From NCBI RefSeq assembly GCF_000367945.1, contig NZ_KB849179.1, positions 2,663,592 to 2,727,591 of the forward strand: 64,000 nucleotides of DNA, given 5' to 3'. Positions 29,609 to 39,561 of this stretch are shown piece by piece. A program made the translations under genes and the position numbers. Origin of the DNA: Acinetobacter proteolyticus. GTDB lineage: Bacteria > Pseudomonadota > Gammaproteobacteria > Pseudomonadales > Moraxellaceae. Under the pieces are notes generated by a model. The model saw only the letters and a list, made by a program, of their open reading frames with translations, ran no database searches and was not told the origin of the DNA. Positions within the stretch are counted from its first letter, which is position 1; each line of letters opens with the position of its first letter.

Positions 29609-31414
29609 CTAACTATGGGTTTCCTCTTCATCATCACCTTCAAAGGTCTTGGAAATTTTTTCGATATTTAAGCTCTTCGCCATCGCATCAAAAATATTTT
29701 TATACACCCCTTGCTGCTGATAAAGCTGATGATGCTCACCATGTTCCACAATCCTGCCATCTTGCATCACATAGGTATAATCCGCATCAATAATCTGTGA
29801 CAGGCTATGTGAGATGATGATCACGGTACGCCCCTGTTTGATCTCATCCAAACTATGTTTGATCTGTTCGGTTGCAATCGCATCCAGACTTGCTGTTGGT
29901 TCATCCAGAAAAATAATCGGTGGATTTTTCAAGAACATCCGAGCAATCGCAATACGCTGTTGCTGTCCACCTGACAGTAAGAGTGCATCGGATTGATAGG
30001 CCAACGGCAATTTGAGAATCTGCTCATGAATCGAGGCTTTCTTTGCCGCAAGGGTGATTTCAGCCTGCGTCGCATCCATCTTACCGTAGCGGATATTCTC
30101 CTCAATTGTGCCCTGAAAAATATGATTCTTTTGCAGGACTAAGCCTATATGATCACGTAGATATTGGGTATCTATTTCGGTCAATGCGCTTCCATTCAGT
30201 AAAATTTCACCTGTCTGTGGTAAATAGAATTTATCTAATAGACTGATCAAAGTCGATTTCCCCGCACCAGACAAGCCTACTAAAGCCGTGATCTTATTGG
30301 GTTGTATGGTGAGGTTGATATCTTTCAGTGCATGAAAACCATTGGGATAAAAAAAGTTCACCTGCTTGAGTTCAAACTTACCCGTCAATGGTTGTGGTTT
30401 CAGTTCTCCAGAGGTTTCTATTTCATCATCGGCTTCTAAGATTTTGAAAAAGCTTTCTGCATAGATCATCGCATCATTCACTTCATCGTAAATTCGATGT
30501 AGGGAACGAATTGGGGCAGAGACATTATTGAATAACAGAATATGAAACATGATCATGCCGATGCTCATATCACCGACCAAAACAAAATAGGCCGTTAAAA
30601 TGATAATAAAGACCACGCCAATCTGTTCAATAAAGGTTTTTAAGCCATCAAATAGAAAACTGAGTTGGCGGGTTCTCATCTGATCATCAGTCAGTTGTTT
30701 TTGTAAGGTCAGCTGTTTTTCCGCCTCAATTTGCTCACGATTAAATGACTTAATCACCGTGATCGACTGAATGATGCTTAAAGTCCCCTGACTTTTACGC
30801 TCGCGACCATCACGTAAATTACGTCGTGTGCCACTGAGTTTCTGCGCCTGCTTAAAGGTAATCCAGAAATAAATTGGCACAATGCTCAACGCCACCAAGC
30901 CAATCCAGAAGTTGGCATAGAACATCAGACACAGGGCAATGATGGCACTGCTAAATAACGGAAAAATATCAATAAAGAAGATTTGCACCAGTCGGGTAAT
31001 CGAACCAATCCCCCGATCAATCCGAGTCTGTAATTTTCCTGCTTGGTTATCATCTTGGGTAAAGAAGGCCAGACGATATTGTAGAAATTTCACGATGATC
31101 GACTGTGCTACATCTTGTGAAATCAAAATCCGTAATTTCTCGCCAAAAAACTTTTGTCCAAACTGAAGAAAAATATTCAGCACTTCTTTGCTCAATAAAA
31201 TCACACTGATGGTGAGCAGAATATGCCAACCTGCATTTAAGCCCTGCCCTGACTCAACCACCGCATTGATCTGATCAACTGCATATTGCAAAGTCAGCGC
31301 ATTCACCTGTGCGGTTAAGGCACCAATCAAGGTCAGCACCAAAGTCACTGCAACCAGCCACTTATAGGGGAGCACAAATGGTTTTACTTTATGAAATAGC
31401 TGCCATAAATTCAT
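29609..31414 (-). CDS. ABC transporter, fused permease/ATPase (MsbA-like exporter)
   Basis: A 601-residue half-transporter expected to work as a homodimer. The N-terminal ABC type-1 membrane domain has about six helices (residues 15-310). The nucleotide-binding domain has Walker A VGLSGAGKST near 379, a Q-loop, signature LLSGGQQQRIAIAR near 479, Walker B PIIFLDEPTAS near 500 and the switch His in IIISHSLSQ near 536. The acidic tail (EGDDEEETHS) is distinctive. Substrate unknown. It lies 56 bp after a membrane-anchored coiled-coil gene, suggesting an operon. Confidence 0.9.
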   Translation of the reverse strand: MNLWQLFHKVKPFVLPYKWLVAVTLVLTLIGALTAQVNALTLQYAVDQINAVVESGQGLNAGWHILLTISVILLSKEVLNIFLQFGQKFFGEKLRILISQDVAQSIIVKFLQYRLAFFTQDDNQAGKLQTRIDRGIGSITRLVQIFFIDIFPLFSSAIIALCLMFYANFWIGLVALSIVPIYFWITFKQAQKLSGTRRNLRDGRERKSQGTLSIIQSITVIKSFNREQIEAEKQLTLQKQLTDDQMRTRQLSFLFDGLKTFIEQIGVVFIIILTAYFVLVGDMSIGMIMFHILLFNNVSAPIRSLHRIYDEVNDAMIYAESFFKILEADDEIETSGELKPQPLTGKFELKQVNFFYPNGFHALKDINLTIQPNKITALVGLSGAGKSTLISLLDKFYLPQTGEILLNGSALTEIDTQYLRDHIGLVLQKNHIFQGTIEENIRYGKMDATQAEITLAAKKASIHEQILKLPLAYQSDALLLSGGQQQRIAIARMFLKNPPIIFLDEPTASLDAIATEQIKHSLDEIKQGRTVIIISHSLSQIIDADYTYVMQDGRIVEHGEHHQLYQQQGVYKNIFDAMAKSLNIEKISKTFEGDDEEETHS

Positions 31415-31470
31415 AGTGTTGAGCTCTACCTCTTCGATGCCTACACTGACAGTGACCTGATCGATCTTGA

Positions 31471-32220
31471 TTACAGTTCGTCTTCTAAAACCTCAGCATT
31501 ATTCTGTTTAATCTTCTCCATCTTGGCGTTCAGCTTTAACACATCTTGATAGAGTGTGTTGAATTTTTTCACTTGAGCGGTCTCGCGGAACAAGATCATT
31601 TTGTCTTTTCTTTGCCACTGATATTGCTTCAGCATATCGAACATGGCTTGTGCCTTTTCGATGATTTGCTGCTCGATTGGGAAAATATCATGCGCTTTAT
31701 CTGCTTTCAGATTATTCTCCAATTTGGCCTGGAGCGAACTTCGCATTTCATTCTGAATCGCCAAACTTTTTGCCTGCTGCATAGCACTAGCCTGAATTTG
31801 TTGCCGTGTCAGCTCATATTCAGTGGATGCCTTACGCACCTGCACAAACATCTGCTCAGTGTCCTTATAGTTCTGCTTGCGGTCCTGATCCAGACGCTCA
31901 ACATCTAAAAAAGTATCCCAATTGGCGGCTTTGAGTTCACGTAAATAACGATTACGTGCTTCTACATTTTGCATCCAATAGTTCAATAAGAATTCGGACA
32001 TCAACTTATAATCACCCGCCAAACGATCATCATGGATATCCAGTTGTACTGGGGTAGACCAGTCTTGCGCTTGATCATAGAGTTCGCGCATTTTTTCAGA
32101 CATGACCACCTCAAACATCTGCTGATTATCGATGGCACGTTGTTTCAGCGTATGCTGATAAAAGAAAAAAGAACCAATACAAAGCACCACAACTATCACA
32201 AAGATTAAAAAACGGCGCAT
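31471..32220 (-). CDS. membrane-anchored coiled-coil protein, unknown function
   Basis: A 249-residue protein. One N-terminal hydrophobic helix (about residues 3-21) is followed by a long, mostly charged and Gln-rich helical region (about 75-245) likely to form coiled coil. No catalytic motif seen. ATG 32220 is preceded by GGAGG at 4 nt. Being directly upstream of an ABC exporter gene, it may be an accessory partner (inference only). Confidence 0.65.
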   Translation of the reverse strand: MRRFLIFVIVVVLCIGSFFFYQHTLKQRAIDNQQMFEVVMSEKMRELYDQAQDWSTPVQLDIHDDRLAGDYKLMSEFLLNYWMQNVEARNRYLRELKAANWDTFLDVERLDQDRKQNYKDTEQMFVQVRKASTEYELTRQQIQASAMQQAKSLAIQNEMRSSLQAKLENNLKADKAHDIFPIEQQIIEKAQAMFDMLKQYQWQRKDKMILFRETAQVKKFNTLYQDVLKLNAKMEKIKQNNAEVLEDEL

Positions 32221-32396
32221 ACAGCCTCCAAATTTCATTATATTTTTTATGTTCTGAATTCAGTTTAATCGATAAAACACATGCAGTTATAGCCCTTTTT
32301 ATTTCACTTCTCGTAACGGAGCATTACATTTTCATCGCTTTAAATTGATCGTGTTCGCCCCTATTATCTGTTTAACAAGAATTGTAGAGATCCTCC

Positions 32397-33092
32397 ATGC
32401 GTGTAGATATTTGGTCAGATGTGGTCTGTCCGTTTTGTTATATCGGTAAAAAACGTCTTGAACATGTTGCTGAAGAAGCAGGCATTGAACTAGAAATTCA
32501 CTGGCATAGTTTCGAATTGGACCCGGATGCGCCAGCCAAACATGAGACGTCGAACACCGAACGACTCGCAAAGAAATATGGTCGTAGCTATGCCGAGATG
32601 GAAGATATGGAGCGTAATGTTGCAGCCATGGCCGCGACAGAAGGCATCGATTTCCAATGGCAAAAAGCCAACTCAGGCAATAGTTTTAATGCACATCGTA
32701 TTATTCACCTTGCCCAAAGCAAAGGTTTGGGCAATGAAGCAGAAGAAGCATTCTTCCATGCTTATATGACCGAAGGTCTTGCGATTGGCGAGCGTGAAGT
32801 GGTTGAAGAAATTGCTTCTCGGATTGGCTTAGACAATGCCGAAGTTGAATATGTACTGGACTCGGACGAATTAGCCGATTTTGTGCGCCATGATGAGCAA
32901 ATCGCACATGAACAGCTCAAAGTAACGGGCGTTCCATTTTTTGTCTTTGAGCAAAAGCTGGCACTTTCAGGTGCACAACCGCGTGAAGTTTTCTTGCAAG
33001 CCTTACAGCAAGCGCAAAGCTCATCGAATGCCGAAATTGAGCAAACCGATGCCGCTCAATGTCATGATGATCAATGCGAAATTAAGCATTAA
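32397..33092 (+). CDS. DsbA-family oxidoreductase, FrnE-like
   Basis: Thioredoxin-fold protein with the active-site motif C11-P-F-C14 directly after the first strand (MRVDIWSDVV) and no signal peptide, so it is cytoplasmic. It has the FrnE/2-hydroxychromene-isomerase-like helical insertion (about 60-180) and the cis-Pro loop VTGVPFFVFEQ near 176-186. The C-terminal tail carries a second pair, C222-x4-C227, similar to the CX4C pair reported for Deinococcus FrnE. Length 231. Likely disulfide reductase/isomerase; substrate unknown. Confidence 0.85.
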   Translation: MRVDIWSDVVCPFCYIGKKRLEHVAEEAGIELEIHWHSFELDPDAPAKHETSNTERLAKKYGRSYAEMEDMERNVAAMAATEGIDFQWQKANSGNSFNAHRIIHLAQSKGLGNEAEEAFFHAYMTEGLAIGEREVVEEIASRIGLDNAEVEYVLDSDELADFVRHDEQIAHEQLKVTGVPFFVFEQKLALSGAQPREVFLQALQQAQSSSNAEIEQTDAAQCHDDQCEIKH

Positions 33093-33649
33093 ACCTGATC
33101 TAGGCTAAAACCGCATTCATCGCTTTATGGCTGCGGTTTTTTTAATCTTTCAGTTTTTAGAATCCCCTTTTGTTTCAGTCTTTTATCTTTGGAAAAATAC
33201 CGTTTATCGATGTTGATGATAATTTCAATGCTGCTGGATTTTTATTTGCTGAGCTTTTCACCAGCAGATATGTGAAAGTGATCACAATTCATTCAAAGAT
33301 TTATAGATGATCTTTTACCTTCTGATCTATTAATCCGATTCATTCTTTTAAAATGTTTTTATTTTCAAAGACAAACCATGATGCATATCTCGATTTAGAA
33401 TACTCAAATGAGATTTTTTACTAACTCGACCACTATAGATTTTGCCTCCTTTTCTTCTATAATCGTCATAAAGTGACAATCTTTTGTGATCAAAATACCC
33501 TGCTAAACGCAGCGCAAAACAGCAACAGTCACATGGATAAAACAGCATACTTTATCGACTATAACTGATTACAACTTGTTAGCACTGCTGCCACTTTTTC
33601 GGATTCATGATTTAAAACAGGCTCAAGCCTATCTCTAAGGAAACAATCG
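33093..33649. other. 557-bp intergenic region
   Basis: The left end holds the terminator of the DsbA-family gene (33107-33143). The rest is AT-rich without a convincing gene; a minus-strand frame at 33348-33548 lacks family features. A TATAAT-like hexamer near 33466 has no matching -35. AAGGAA precedes the next gene's ATG. Confidence 0.4.
33107..33143 (+). terminator. terminator after DsbA-family gene
   Basis: AAAACCGCA paired with TGCGGTTTT, a 16-nt partly structured loop, then TTTT. Confidence 0.75.
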
Positions 33650-35071
33650 ATGGACGTATTAGAGAAAGCACTCTTGGTTGATGAGCTTAAAACGCTTGTT
33701 AACGGGCTGAATGATGATAAAACATCACTTTTTGAAATTGCCAAATCAAAACAACGGATTAAAGACATTTGCGCATCTTGCGACGATCCAGCCTTTCAGG
33801 ATCAGTTGACGCCATTCAAAGAATTTATTCTAAATGAAGAGTTTTCTGCAGCAGACTTAGCCGATTATGGTTATGCCATGACCTACCGCGGTACCTATAA
33901 TTTTATGGGTCGTGTTGAAAATGCCTTGTTTGCTTCTGCCGATATGGGTTGGGCCGCATTACGTCAGGGTCAGCATTGGCAAGTCTGGGTGATTCGTCCC
34001 GCTCTCTCTTTCCTGAAAAGTCCATGGCTCAGTTCATCACAAGATGCTTTGCGCTGGCTACAACAGCATGCCCGTGACTATGTTAAGAATGACCATGAAC
34101 TTCAAAATTTGATTCCTGTACTAGAACCGGTTCCAGTCGAAGATCATCAACATACTGACCGTAAAGATAGTTTATCGATCATTAAGCAACAGAGTGCCAG
34201 CTTTCAATCACAGCTTGAAGCCATTATTCAAGAAAAAATCCAACCCGCAGCGGTAACAGCCACCTCTCAAGTCACTCCCCGTGTAAAACCTGGCTTTAGA
34301 CAAAATCTTAGCCCTTCTTCAAATCTCAACAAGGCCAAACCCTTGGCTTTGAATGATTTTAGTTTAGATGGCCTGCTCTGTCGTTTGGAACGGGTCGATG
34401 CACGTACCTTTCCATCCCTGTATCGAGTCGATCTGCATAACGAGATTGATCAAAATATTAAAATTGATTGGCTCTATCTCAAAGCCGAGAATGAAGCACA
34501 ACCACTGTGGGGATCGGCACAAATTTTTATTGCTGAGCAACTCTATGCCCAAGGCCAATTTTCACATTATGTAGTTTTGGTTGGTACCCATAGCGTTGAA
34601 TATGCAACCACCATTTTACAAGCCTATACCGATCAACGTCATACCCGAACCAGTTCCATTCATCAAACCAGCTGGAATAACTTTAAACAACACTATCATC
34701 AACATGAAAGCTTGTTTAATGAATGTATTATGAATGGCACTTTGGTCTGGCAACGAGATCAACGCGTCTATCCCTATATTCCTGCGTCATTTATCAATAC
34801 CCAGAAATTTATTCCCTTTGATGAAACCTCTGCGACCTTTTTTACACCTGTGATTTTGCTTAGAGAACGTCAAAAAATCCGTATCATCCATGGTCTAGAA
34901 CGCGTCAAACTGTCCAATGAAGATCAGGCTTATCCATACTTATTACTTGACCGTGCTGATGGGTATACTTGGCAACTGATTCGTCAGGTGATTAGCCGTT
35001 TACCGCAACCTATTTCAGTGCATGACCTGTATCAGGCTTTAGAAAACAGCGCTGCGTCTGAATCCATATAA
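33650..35071 (+). CDS. conserved-looking protein of unknown function, possible ParB-like C-terminal domain
   Basis: A 473-residue soluble protein that I cannot assign to a family. The N-terminal 150 residues are acidic and helical; about 165-245 is a low-complexity linker (Gln, Ser, Pro); the remainder is a mixed alpha/beta region. Near the C terminus, PVILLRERQKIRIIHGLERVKLS followed by YPYLLLDRADGYTW loosely resembles the ParB nuclease-like fold (a 'V-I-x-G-x-x-R' core), but catalytic equivalence is unproven. AAGGAA lies 7 nt before ATG. Followed by two paralogous outer-membrane-type genes. Confidence 0.65.
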   Translation: MDVLEKALLVDELKTLVNGLNDDKTSLFEIAKSKQRIKDICASCDDPAFQDQLTPFKEFILNEEFSAADLADYGYAMTYRGTYNFMGRVENALFASADMGWAALRQGQHWQVWVIRPALSFLKSPWLSSSQDALRWLQQHARDYVKNDHELQNLIPVLEPVPVEDHQHTDRKDSLSIIKQQSASFQSQLEAIIQEKIQPAAVTATSQVTPRVKPGFRQNLSPSSNLNKAKPLALNDFSLDGLLCRLERVDARTFPSLYRVDLHNEIDQNIKIDWLYLKAENEAQPLWGSAQIFIAEQLYAQGQFSHYVVLVGTHSVEYATTILQAYTDQRHTRTSSIHQTSWNNFKQHYHQHESLFNECIMNGTLVWQRDQRVYPYIPASFINTQKFIPFDETSATFFTPVILLRERQKIRIIHGLERVKLSNEDQAYPYLLLDRADGYTWQLIRQVISRLPQPISVHDLYQALENSAASESI

Positions 35072-35278
35072 AAATCAGAAAAAGTAAATTTTCACCATAC
35101 ATTAACTCAAGGATGAGTTACTTACGCCCAATTAATCGGCTTCCGAACAGATGAAGCTAAGCCCTTATGATCACTCTATTTTTTTACGCAGTTAAATTGC
35201 TGCTTTTTGTTTCTGGTGCTTGATTTTATTGCACTAATCATCAAAAGTTAACACAAGAACAATATATAAGTCTTTATT

Positions 35279-36412
35279 ATGAATAATTTACAGCAAATGG
35301 TGCCATCGCGTATCTTTTTTGCTTTGCTCACACTGTCAATTGGCTCTTTAAGTGTTGCAAATGCAGAAACCCATGCTCAAAATCAGCAGCCCCAAGCTGC
35401 AGCAAACTCAACGGCAACAGATAATGCTGAAAATGCCTTAGACTATATTCCACGTTGGGTCGATGCGGCACCCACGATATTTCCAGGGCAATCTGATCAA
35501 TCGACTGTGCCACCTACCACCGAAACCGAAGACAGAACCTGGGCTGATAAAAAACAGCGCAGTATTCGGGAATGGGCTGACCGCACTTCGGTCAAAATTG
35601 ACGATTGGTTTGGTGATGTTGATCCTGAGAATCCAGCTTCAGCCACTATTCGGGTCATGCTGGATAACTACTGGAATGAGCATGACGGTTATGAAGTTAA
35701 GCCACGTATTCGCGGTAAAATTAAACTACCAACCTTAGAGAAAAAAGTCAGCGTAGTCTTTGGTGATGACTCGCTTGATGATGAGTTTAAGAATAATGTT
35801 GCCAATACCAATAACCAGCCTAATTCAGATCCTGATAAAAAATTTGACTCCAAACAAACCCGAGATAGTAATGGCTCATTGGCCTTACGTTGGTCAAATT
35901 TCTCCAAGAAACTTCCCTTTGAAACTGATGCCGACTTAGGTATTCGTTCAGGCAGCGATATTTATGCGCGCTTAAGAGCAGAAAAGCATTGGGATCTACG
36001 CAATGATTTCCGCTTTAACGCCGAACAGATTTATCGTTATGGCAGCAAAAGTGAAAATTACTTAAGAACCAATTTAGAATTGATTCATGCGCGTCCTAAT
36101 CAACCTTTTTTATCGAACCAATTCAGCCTGACCTATGCCGATAAGCAGGATGATGATCTATGGTGGGATAACCGTCTTTTCCGCCAACATCAGTTCTTTG
36201 CGCATAACAACTTTAATTATGGCATTTATACAGGTGGCTACTACAACAAAAATGAACTCCGTTTAAATAGTTGGGGACCTTTCGTGTCTTGGCGTCAACC
36301 CCTATGGCGTGAATGGTTCTATGTACAAGGCGATCTGAATTATTTTAATGATCATCGCGAAGACCGCGATCATTATGTCAGTACCTTTGTCCGACTCGAA
36401 ACGTTATTCTAG
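35279..36412 (+). CDS. predicted outer-membrane beta-barrel protein, paralog 1
   Basis: A 377-residue exported protein. Signal peptide about residues 1-29 (…LSVANA before ETHAQ); Gln/Ala/Thr-rich linker to about 60; a helical part (about 75-135); then alternating amphipathic strands from about 140 to the end, finishing VSTFVRLETLF with a terminal Phe, as in outer-membrane barrels. The C-terminal half matches the next gene closely (QIYRYGSKSENY vs QIFRYGSSSKNY; LRLNSWGPFVSW vs LRINQWGPYFSW). Family unrecognised. Confidence 0.75.
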   Translation: MNNLQQMVPSRIFFALLTLSIGSLSVANAETHAQNQQPQAAANSTATDNAENALDYIPRWVDAAPTIFPGQSDQSTVPPTTETEDRTWADKKQRSIREWADRTSVKIDDWFGDVDPENPASATIRVMLDNYWNEHDGYEVKPRIRGKIKLPTLEKKVSVVFGDDSLDDEFKNNVANTNNQPNSDPDKKFDSKQTRDSNGSLALRWSNFSKKLPFETDADLGIRSGSDIYARLRAEKHWDLRNDFRFNAEQIYRYGSKSENYLRTNLELIHARPNQPFLSNQFSLTYADKQDDDLWWDNRLFRQHQFFAHNNFNYGIYTGGYYNKNELRLNSWGPFVSWRQPLWREWFYVQGDLNYFNDHREDRDHYVSTFVRLETLF

Positions 36413-36431
36413 CCCTAAACGGATACACGGC

Positions 36432-36464
36432 ATGCCCAATCAAAATCTCGATTGGGCATTTTAA
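36432..36464 (+). terminator. terminator between the two paralogous barrel genes
   Basis: ATGCCCAATC paired with GATTGGGCAT, 8-nt loop, then TTTTAATTT. It suggests the second paralog is transcribed separately. Confidence 0.75.
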
Positions 36465-36544
36465 TTTAAAAAATGAAGTCCAATAAATAAATGCTTAAGC
36501 TAAAACTGTTAAACTAATTTTCTTTTATTTTTCTTCGCTTTAAC

Positions 36545-37441
36545 ATGGATCAGCGATACGCTTTGGCTGTGTATTTATTGATTGTAGGCAATCTTTGCCT
36601 CGGTGAGCTACTTACACCCTTCTTTCCGATGTTCTTACCGCTCAGCAGGCATTTCACCCGCGCATCACATGTATTTTTAGATCAAAAGACTAGGCATCCT
36701 CTCACTCAAAAACAAGCCACAAAAACGCTTGCTTGCGATATTGCAACAGAAAGACCTGAAAATCAGCTCAGTGATGCGCAACTAAGCCAAGAATTGATGG
36801 CCGTTTTTGGTAATGACTCTTTATGGCAACGTGCACAACAACCTCCTCCCCTAAAAAAGCTCGGTAAAACCAGCAAACTCCCATCGTATAAAAACATCAG
36901 TACACCCAATCCAGTCAGTGCCAGTTGGAGTACCATCTCAAGTTGGTTGCCTTTTAACAATGATCTGGATCTAGGTGCTAACTCCAATACGGACATCTAT
37001 GTACAATTTCTTGCCAAGAAGCAATGGAACTTACATTCAGGACTGAATCTGGATACGGCGCAAATTTTTCGTTATGGCTCAAGCAGTAAAAACTATGCTG
37101 AAACCAATTTAAATTTAACCCAGAGGTTTCAGCAACAAGCACTATTGTCGACACAATTCAATCTGTCTAAGACTCAAGACCAAGACTACATTTGGCGTAA
37201 TCGGACTTTCCAGAAACTACATTTATTGTCCAAGGACAACCTGAGCTATGGCATTGTCAGTGAGGGCGATTATGAGAATAAAGAACTTCGGATCAATCAA
37301 TGGGGACCCTATTTTTCATGGAAAAGGCCTATTTGGCGTAACTGGTTATATATGCAAAATGATCTAAATTATTTAAATGTGCCTGCGGATAAGCAGGATA
37401 ACCATTTCAGTTATCAAATGAGCTTTGAAGCTCACTTCTGA
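36545..37441 (+). CDS. predicted outer-membrane beta-barrel protein, paralog 2
   Basis: A 298-residue paralog of the preceding gene. A hydrophobic N terminus (about 8-32) may be a signal peptide or anchor, though less clear than in paralog 1. The middle region is shorter; the C-terminal barrel-like part (about 125-298) is shared, including DLDLGANSNTDIYVQF, the QIFRYGSSS block and WRNWLYMQNDLNYLN, ending in MSFEAHF with a terminal Phe. Likely a tandem duplication with divergence. Function unknown. Confidence 0.7.
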   Translation: MDQRYALAVYLLIVGNLCLGELLTPFFPMFLPLSRHFTRASHVFLDQKTRHPLTQKQATKTLACDIATERPENQLSDAQLSQELMAVFGNDSLWQRAQQPPPLKKLGKTSKLPSYKNISTPNPVSASWSTISSWLPFNNDLDLGANSNTDIYVQFLAKKQWNLHSGLNLDTAQIFRYGSSSKNYAETNLNLTQRFQQQALLSTQFNLSKTQDQDYIWRNRTFQKLHLLSKDNLSYGIVSEGDYENKELRINQWGPYFSWKRPIWRNWLYMQNDLNYLNVPADKQDNHFSYQMSFEAHF

Positions 37442-37483
37442 TGAAAATAACAACACAACTGTGGATAACTTGAAACTTATCCA

Positions 37484-37518
37484 TAAAAAAACCTCTGCCA
37501 AAGCAGAGGTTTTTTTTG
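37484..37518. terminator. bidirectional terminator
   Basis: ACCTCTGC/GCAGAGGT stem flanked by an A-run and a T-run, between the convergent paralog 2 gene and htpG. Confidence 0.85.
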
Positions 37519-37528
37519 ATCAACTCAC

Positions 37529-39448
37529 TTATTTTAACAACAAGCTATTAATCCGTTTAACATAGGCTGCTGGATCTTCTGGTAAGCCACCTTCTGCAAT
37601 CACAGCCTGATCAAAGATTACATTGGCCAAATCATCGAACTGCGCCGAGTTCTCTAATTTTTTCACCAAAGGATGCTCAGGATTGATTTCCAAGGTTGGT
37701 TTAATTTCAGGAACTGCCTGACCTGCCTGCTTCAACATCCGAATCAGCTGTGGTGAAAGCTCCCCTTCACTGGTGACTAAACATGCAGGAGAATCCACTA
37801 AGCGCGTGGTCACGCGAACTTCTTTGGTTTTATCTTTTAACGATGTACTTAAACGATCAACCACAGGTTTAAACTGCTCTGCGGCCTGCTCCAATGCTTT
37901 CTTCTCTTCCGCATCTTGCAGGTCGCCCAAGTCAACTGCACCCTTCGATACGTTTTGTAATGGCGTACCATCAAACTCAAATACAAAGTTCATCGCCCAC
38001 TCATCAACACGATCCGCCATGAGCAACACTTCAATGCCTTTTTTCTTGAATACTTCAAGTTGCGGCGAGTTTTTCGCTGCTGTTAAGTTATCAGCCGTCA
38101 CATAATAAATCGCTTTCTGTCCCTCTTTCATACGTACTTTATAGTCCGCAAAAGAAGTGCTGATCTCATCATGATTTGAAGTTGCATAACGCAATAATTT
38201 CAAGATGCGTTCACGATTACCCGTGTCTTCACCCAAACCTTCTTTCAAGACTGAACCGAATTCAGTATAGAAAGTCTTGAATTTTTCTTGGTCTTTCTCA
38301 TCTTCCGATTTGGCTAAACCATCTAGTAGCGTCAATACACGACGTGCATTGCCTTCACGAATGGTTTTTACATCACGACTTTCTTGAAGTAATTCACGGC
38401 TCACATTCAACGGTAAATCGGCACTATCCACCACGCCTTGAACAAAACGTAAATAGTTTGGAATTAGGTTATCTGCTTCATCCAAGATAAATACACGTTT
38501 TACATACAGCTTAATGCCCGCCTTCGCTTCACGGGTAAACAGATCCTGTTTGGCCTGACTTGGGATATACAATAATTGCGTATATTCAGTGCTACCCTCA
38601 ACACGGTTATGGGCCCATGCCAAAGGTTCAGCAAAGTCATGACTCAGGTTTTTATAGAACTCGATGTATTGTTCATCGGTGATTTCGCTCTTGTTACGTG
38701 TCCATAATGCACTCGCAGAGTTAATCGCTTCCCATTCATCGGTCTTGACCATTTGACCGCCTTTAGGCTCTTCACCTTCAGCGACCTCTTCCTCTTGCCA
38801 GATTTCTTTTTGCATTTCGATTGGCAAGCTGATGTGGTCAGAATACTTATTGATGATTTGCTTAACTTTCCACGACTCTAAATAATCTAGTGCATCATCG
38901 CGTAAATGCAAAATGATATCGGTACCACGTGTAGCTTTATCAATGCTTTGAACTTCAAACTCGCCTGTTCCAGCACTAATCCAACGTACGCCTTCTGCTG
39001 TGTCCAAACCTGCACGACGTGATTCCACCGTAATTTTGTCAGCAACAATAAAACCTGAATAGAAACCCACACCAAACTGACCAATTAACTGAGCATCTGA
39101 TTTTTGGTCGCCTGTCAGCTTAGACATAAAGTCCTTAGTACCAGACTTGGCAATGGTACCCAAGTTATCAATCGCTTCTTGTTGGCTTAGACCAATCCCG
39201 TTATCAGAAATAGTTAAGGTTTTATGATCTTTATCTAAAGTGACGCGAACACGTAAATCTGGATCATTTTCATAATATTCAGGGTGATTAATCCCTTCAA
39301 AACGTAGCTTGTCGCAGGCATCCGAAGCATTGGAAATCAATTCACGTAAGAAAATTTCAGGATTTGAATATAGCGAGTGCGTCACTAAATGTAATAACTG
39401 AGCAACTTCAGCTTGGAAACTATAATTTTGGGTCACTTGTTCACTCAT
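37529..39448 (-). CDS. htpG: Hsp90 chaperone HtpG
   Basis: Cytoplasmic ATP-dependent chaperone. The 639 residues have the GHKL ATPase domain with [15 protein letters not shown] (Mg-binding Asn), ISDNGIGL and [14 protein letters not shown] in the first 140 residues, the middle domain with LYIPSQAK and LNVSRELLQ (catalytic Arg), and the C-terminal dimerisation domain. Length is close to E. coli HtpG (624). Preceded by GGAG. Stands alone with a terminator shared with the convergent gene. Confidence 0.97.
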   Translation of the reverse strand: MSEQVTQNYSFQAEVAQLLHLVTHSLYSNPEIFLRELISNASDACDKLRFEGINHPEYYENDPDLRVRVTLDKDHKTLTISDNGIGLSQQEAIDNLGTIAKSGTKDFMSKLTGDQKSDAQLIGQFGVGFYSGFIVADKITVESRRAGLDTAEGVRWISAGTGEFEVQSIDKATRGTDIILHLRDDALDYLESWKVKQIINKYSDHISLPIEMQKEIWQEEEVAEGEEPKGGQMVKTDEWEAINSASALWTRNKSEITDEQYIEFYKNLSHDFAEPLAWAHNRVEGSTEYTQLLYIPSQAKQDLFTREAKAGIKLYVKRVFILDEADNLIPNYLRFVQGVVDSADLPLNVSRELLQESRDVKTIREGNARRVLTLLDGLAKSEDEKDQEKFKTFYTEFGSVLKEGLGEDTGNRERILKLLRYATSNHDEISTSFADYKVRMKEGQKAIYYVTADNLTAAKNSPQLEVFKKKGIEVLLMADRVDEWAMNFVFEFDGTPLQNVSKGAVDLGDLQDAEEKKALEQAAEQFKPVVDRLSTSLKDKTKEVRVTTRLVDSPACLVTSEGELSPQLIRMLKQAGQAVPEIKPTLEINPEHPLVKKLENSAQFDDLANVIFDQAVIAEGGLPEDPAAYVKRINSLLLK

Positions 39449-39561
39449 AAATCACTCCTTATCTGTGCTTATCTCTTTGGAATGATTTATGAATGGTGTA
39501 TATCTTAATTTTTTCAATCCTTGAACTGTATTTTTCAGGCAAAAAATACACAAAATAGCCA

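Noticed and set aside
31546..31908. Plus-strand 120-residue frame inside the coiled-coil gene
   Set aside because: Leu/His-rich complement of a Gln/Lys-rich coiled-coil gene, typical of an antisense shadow.
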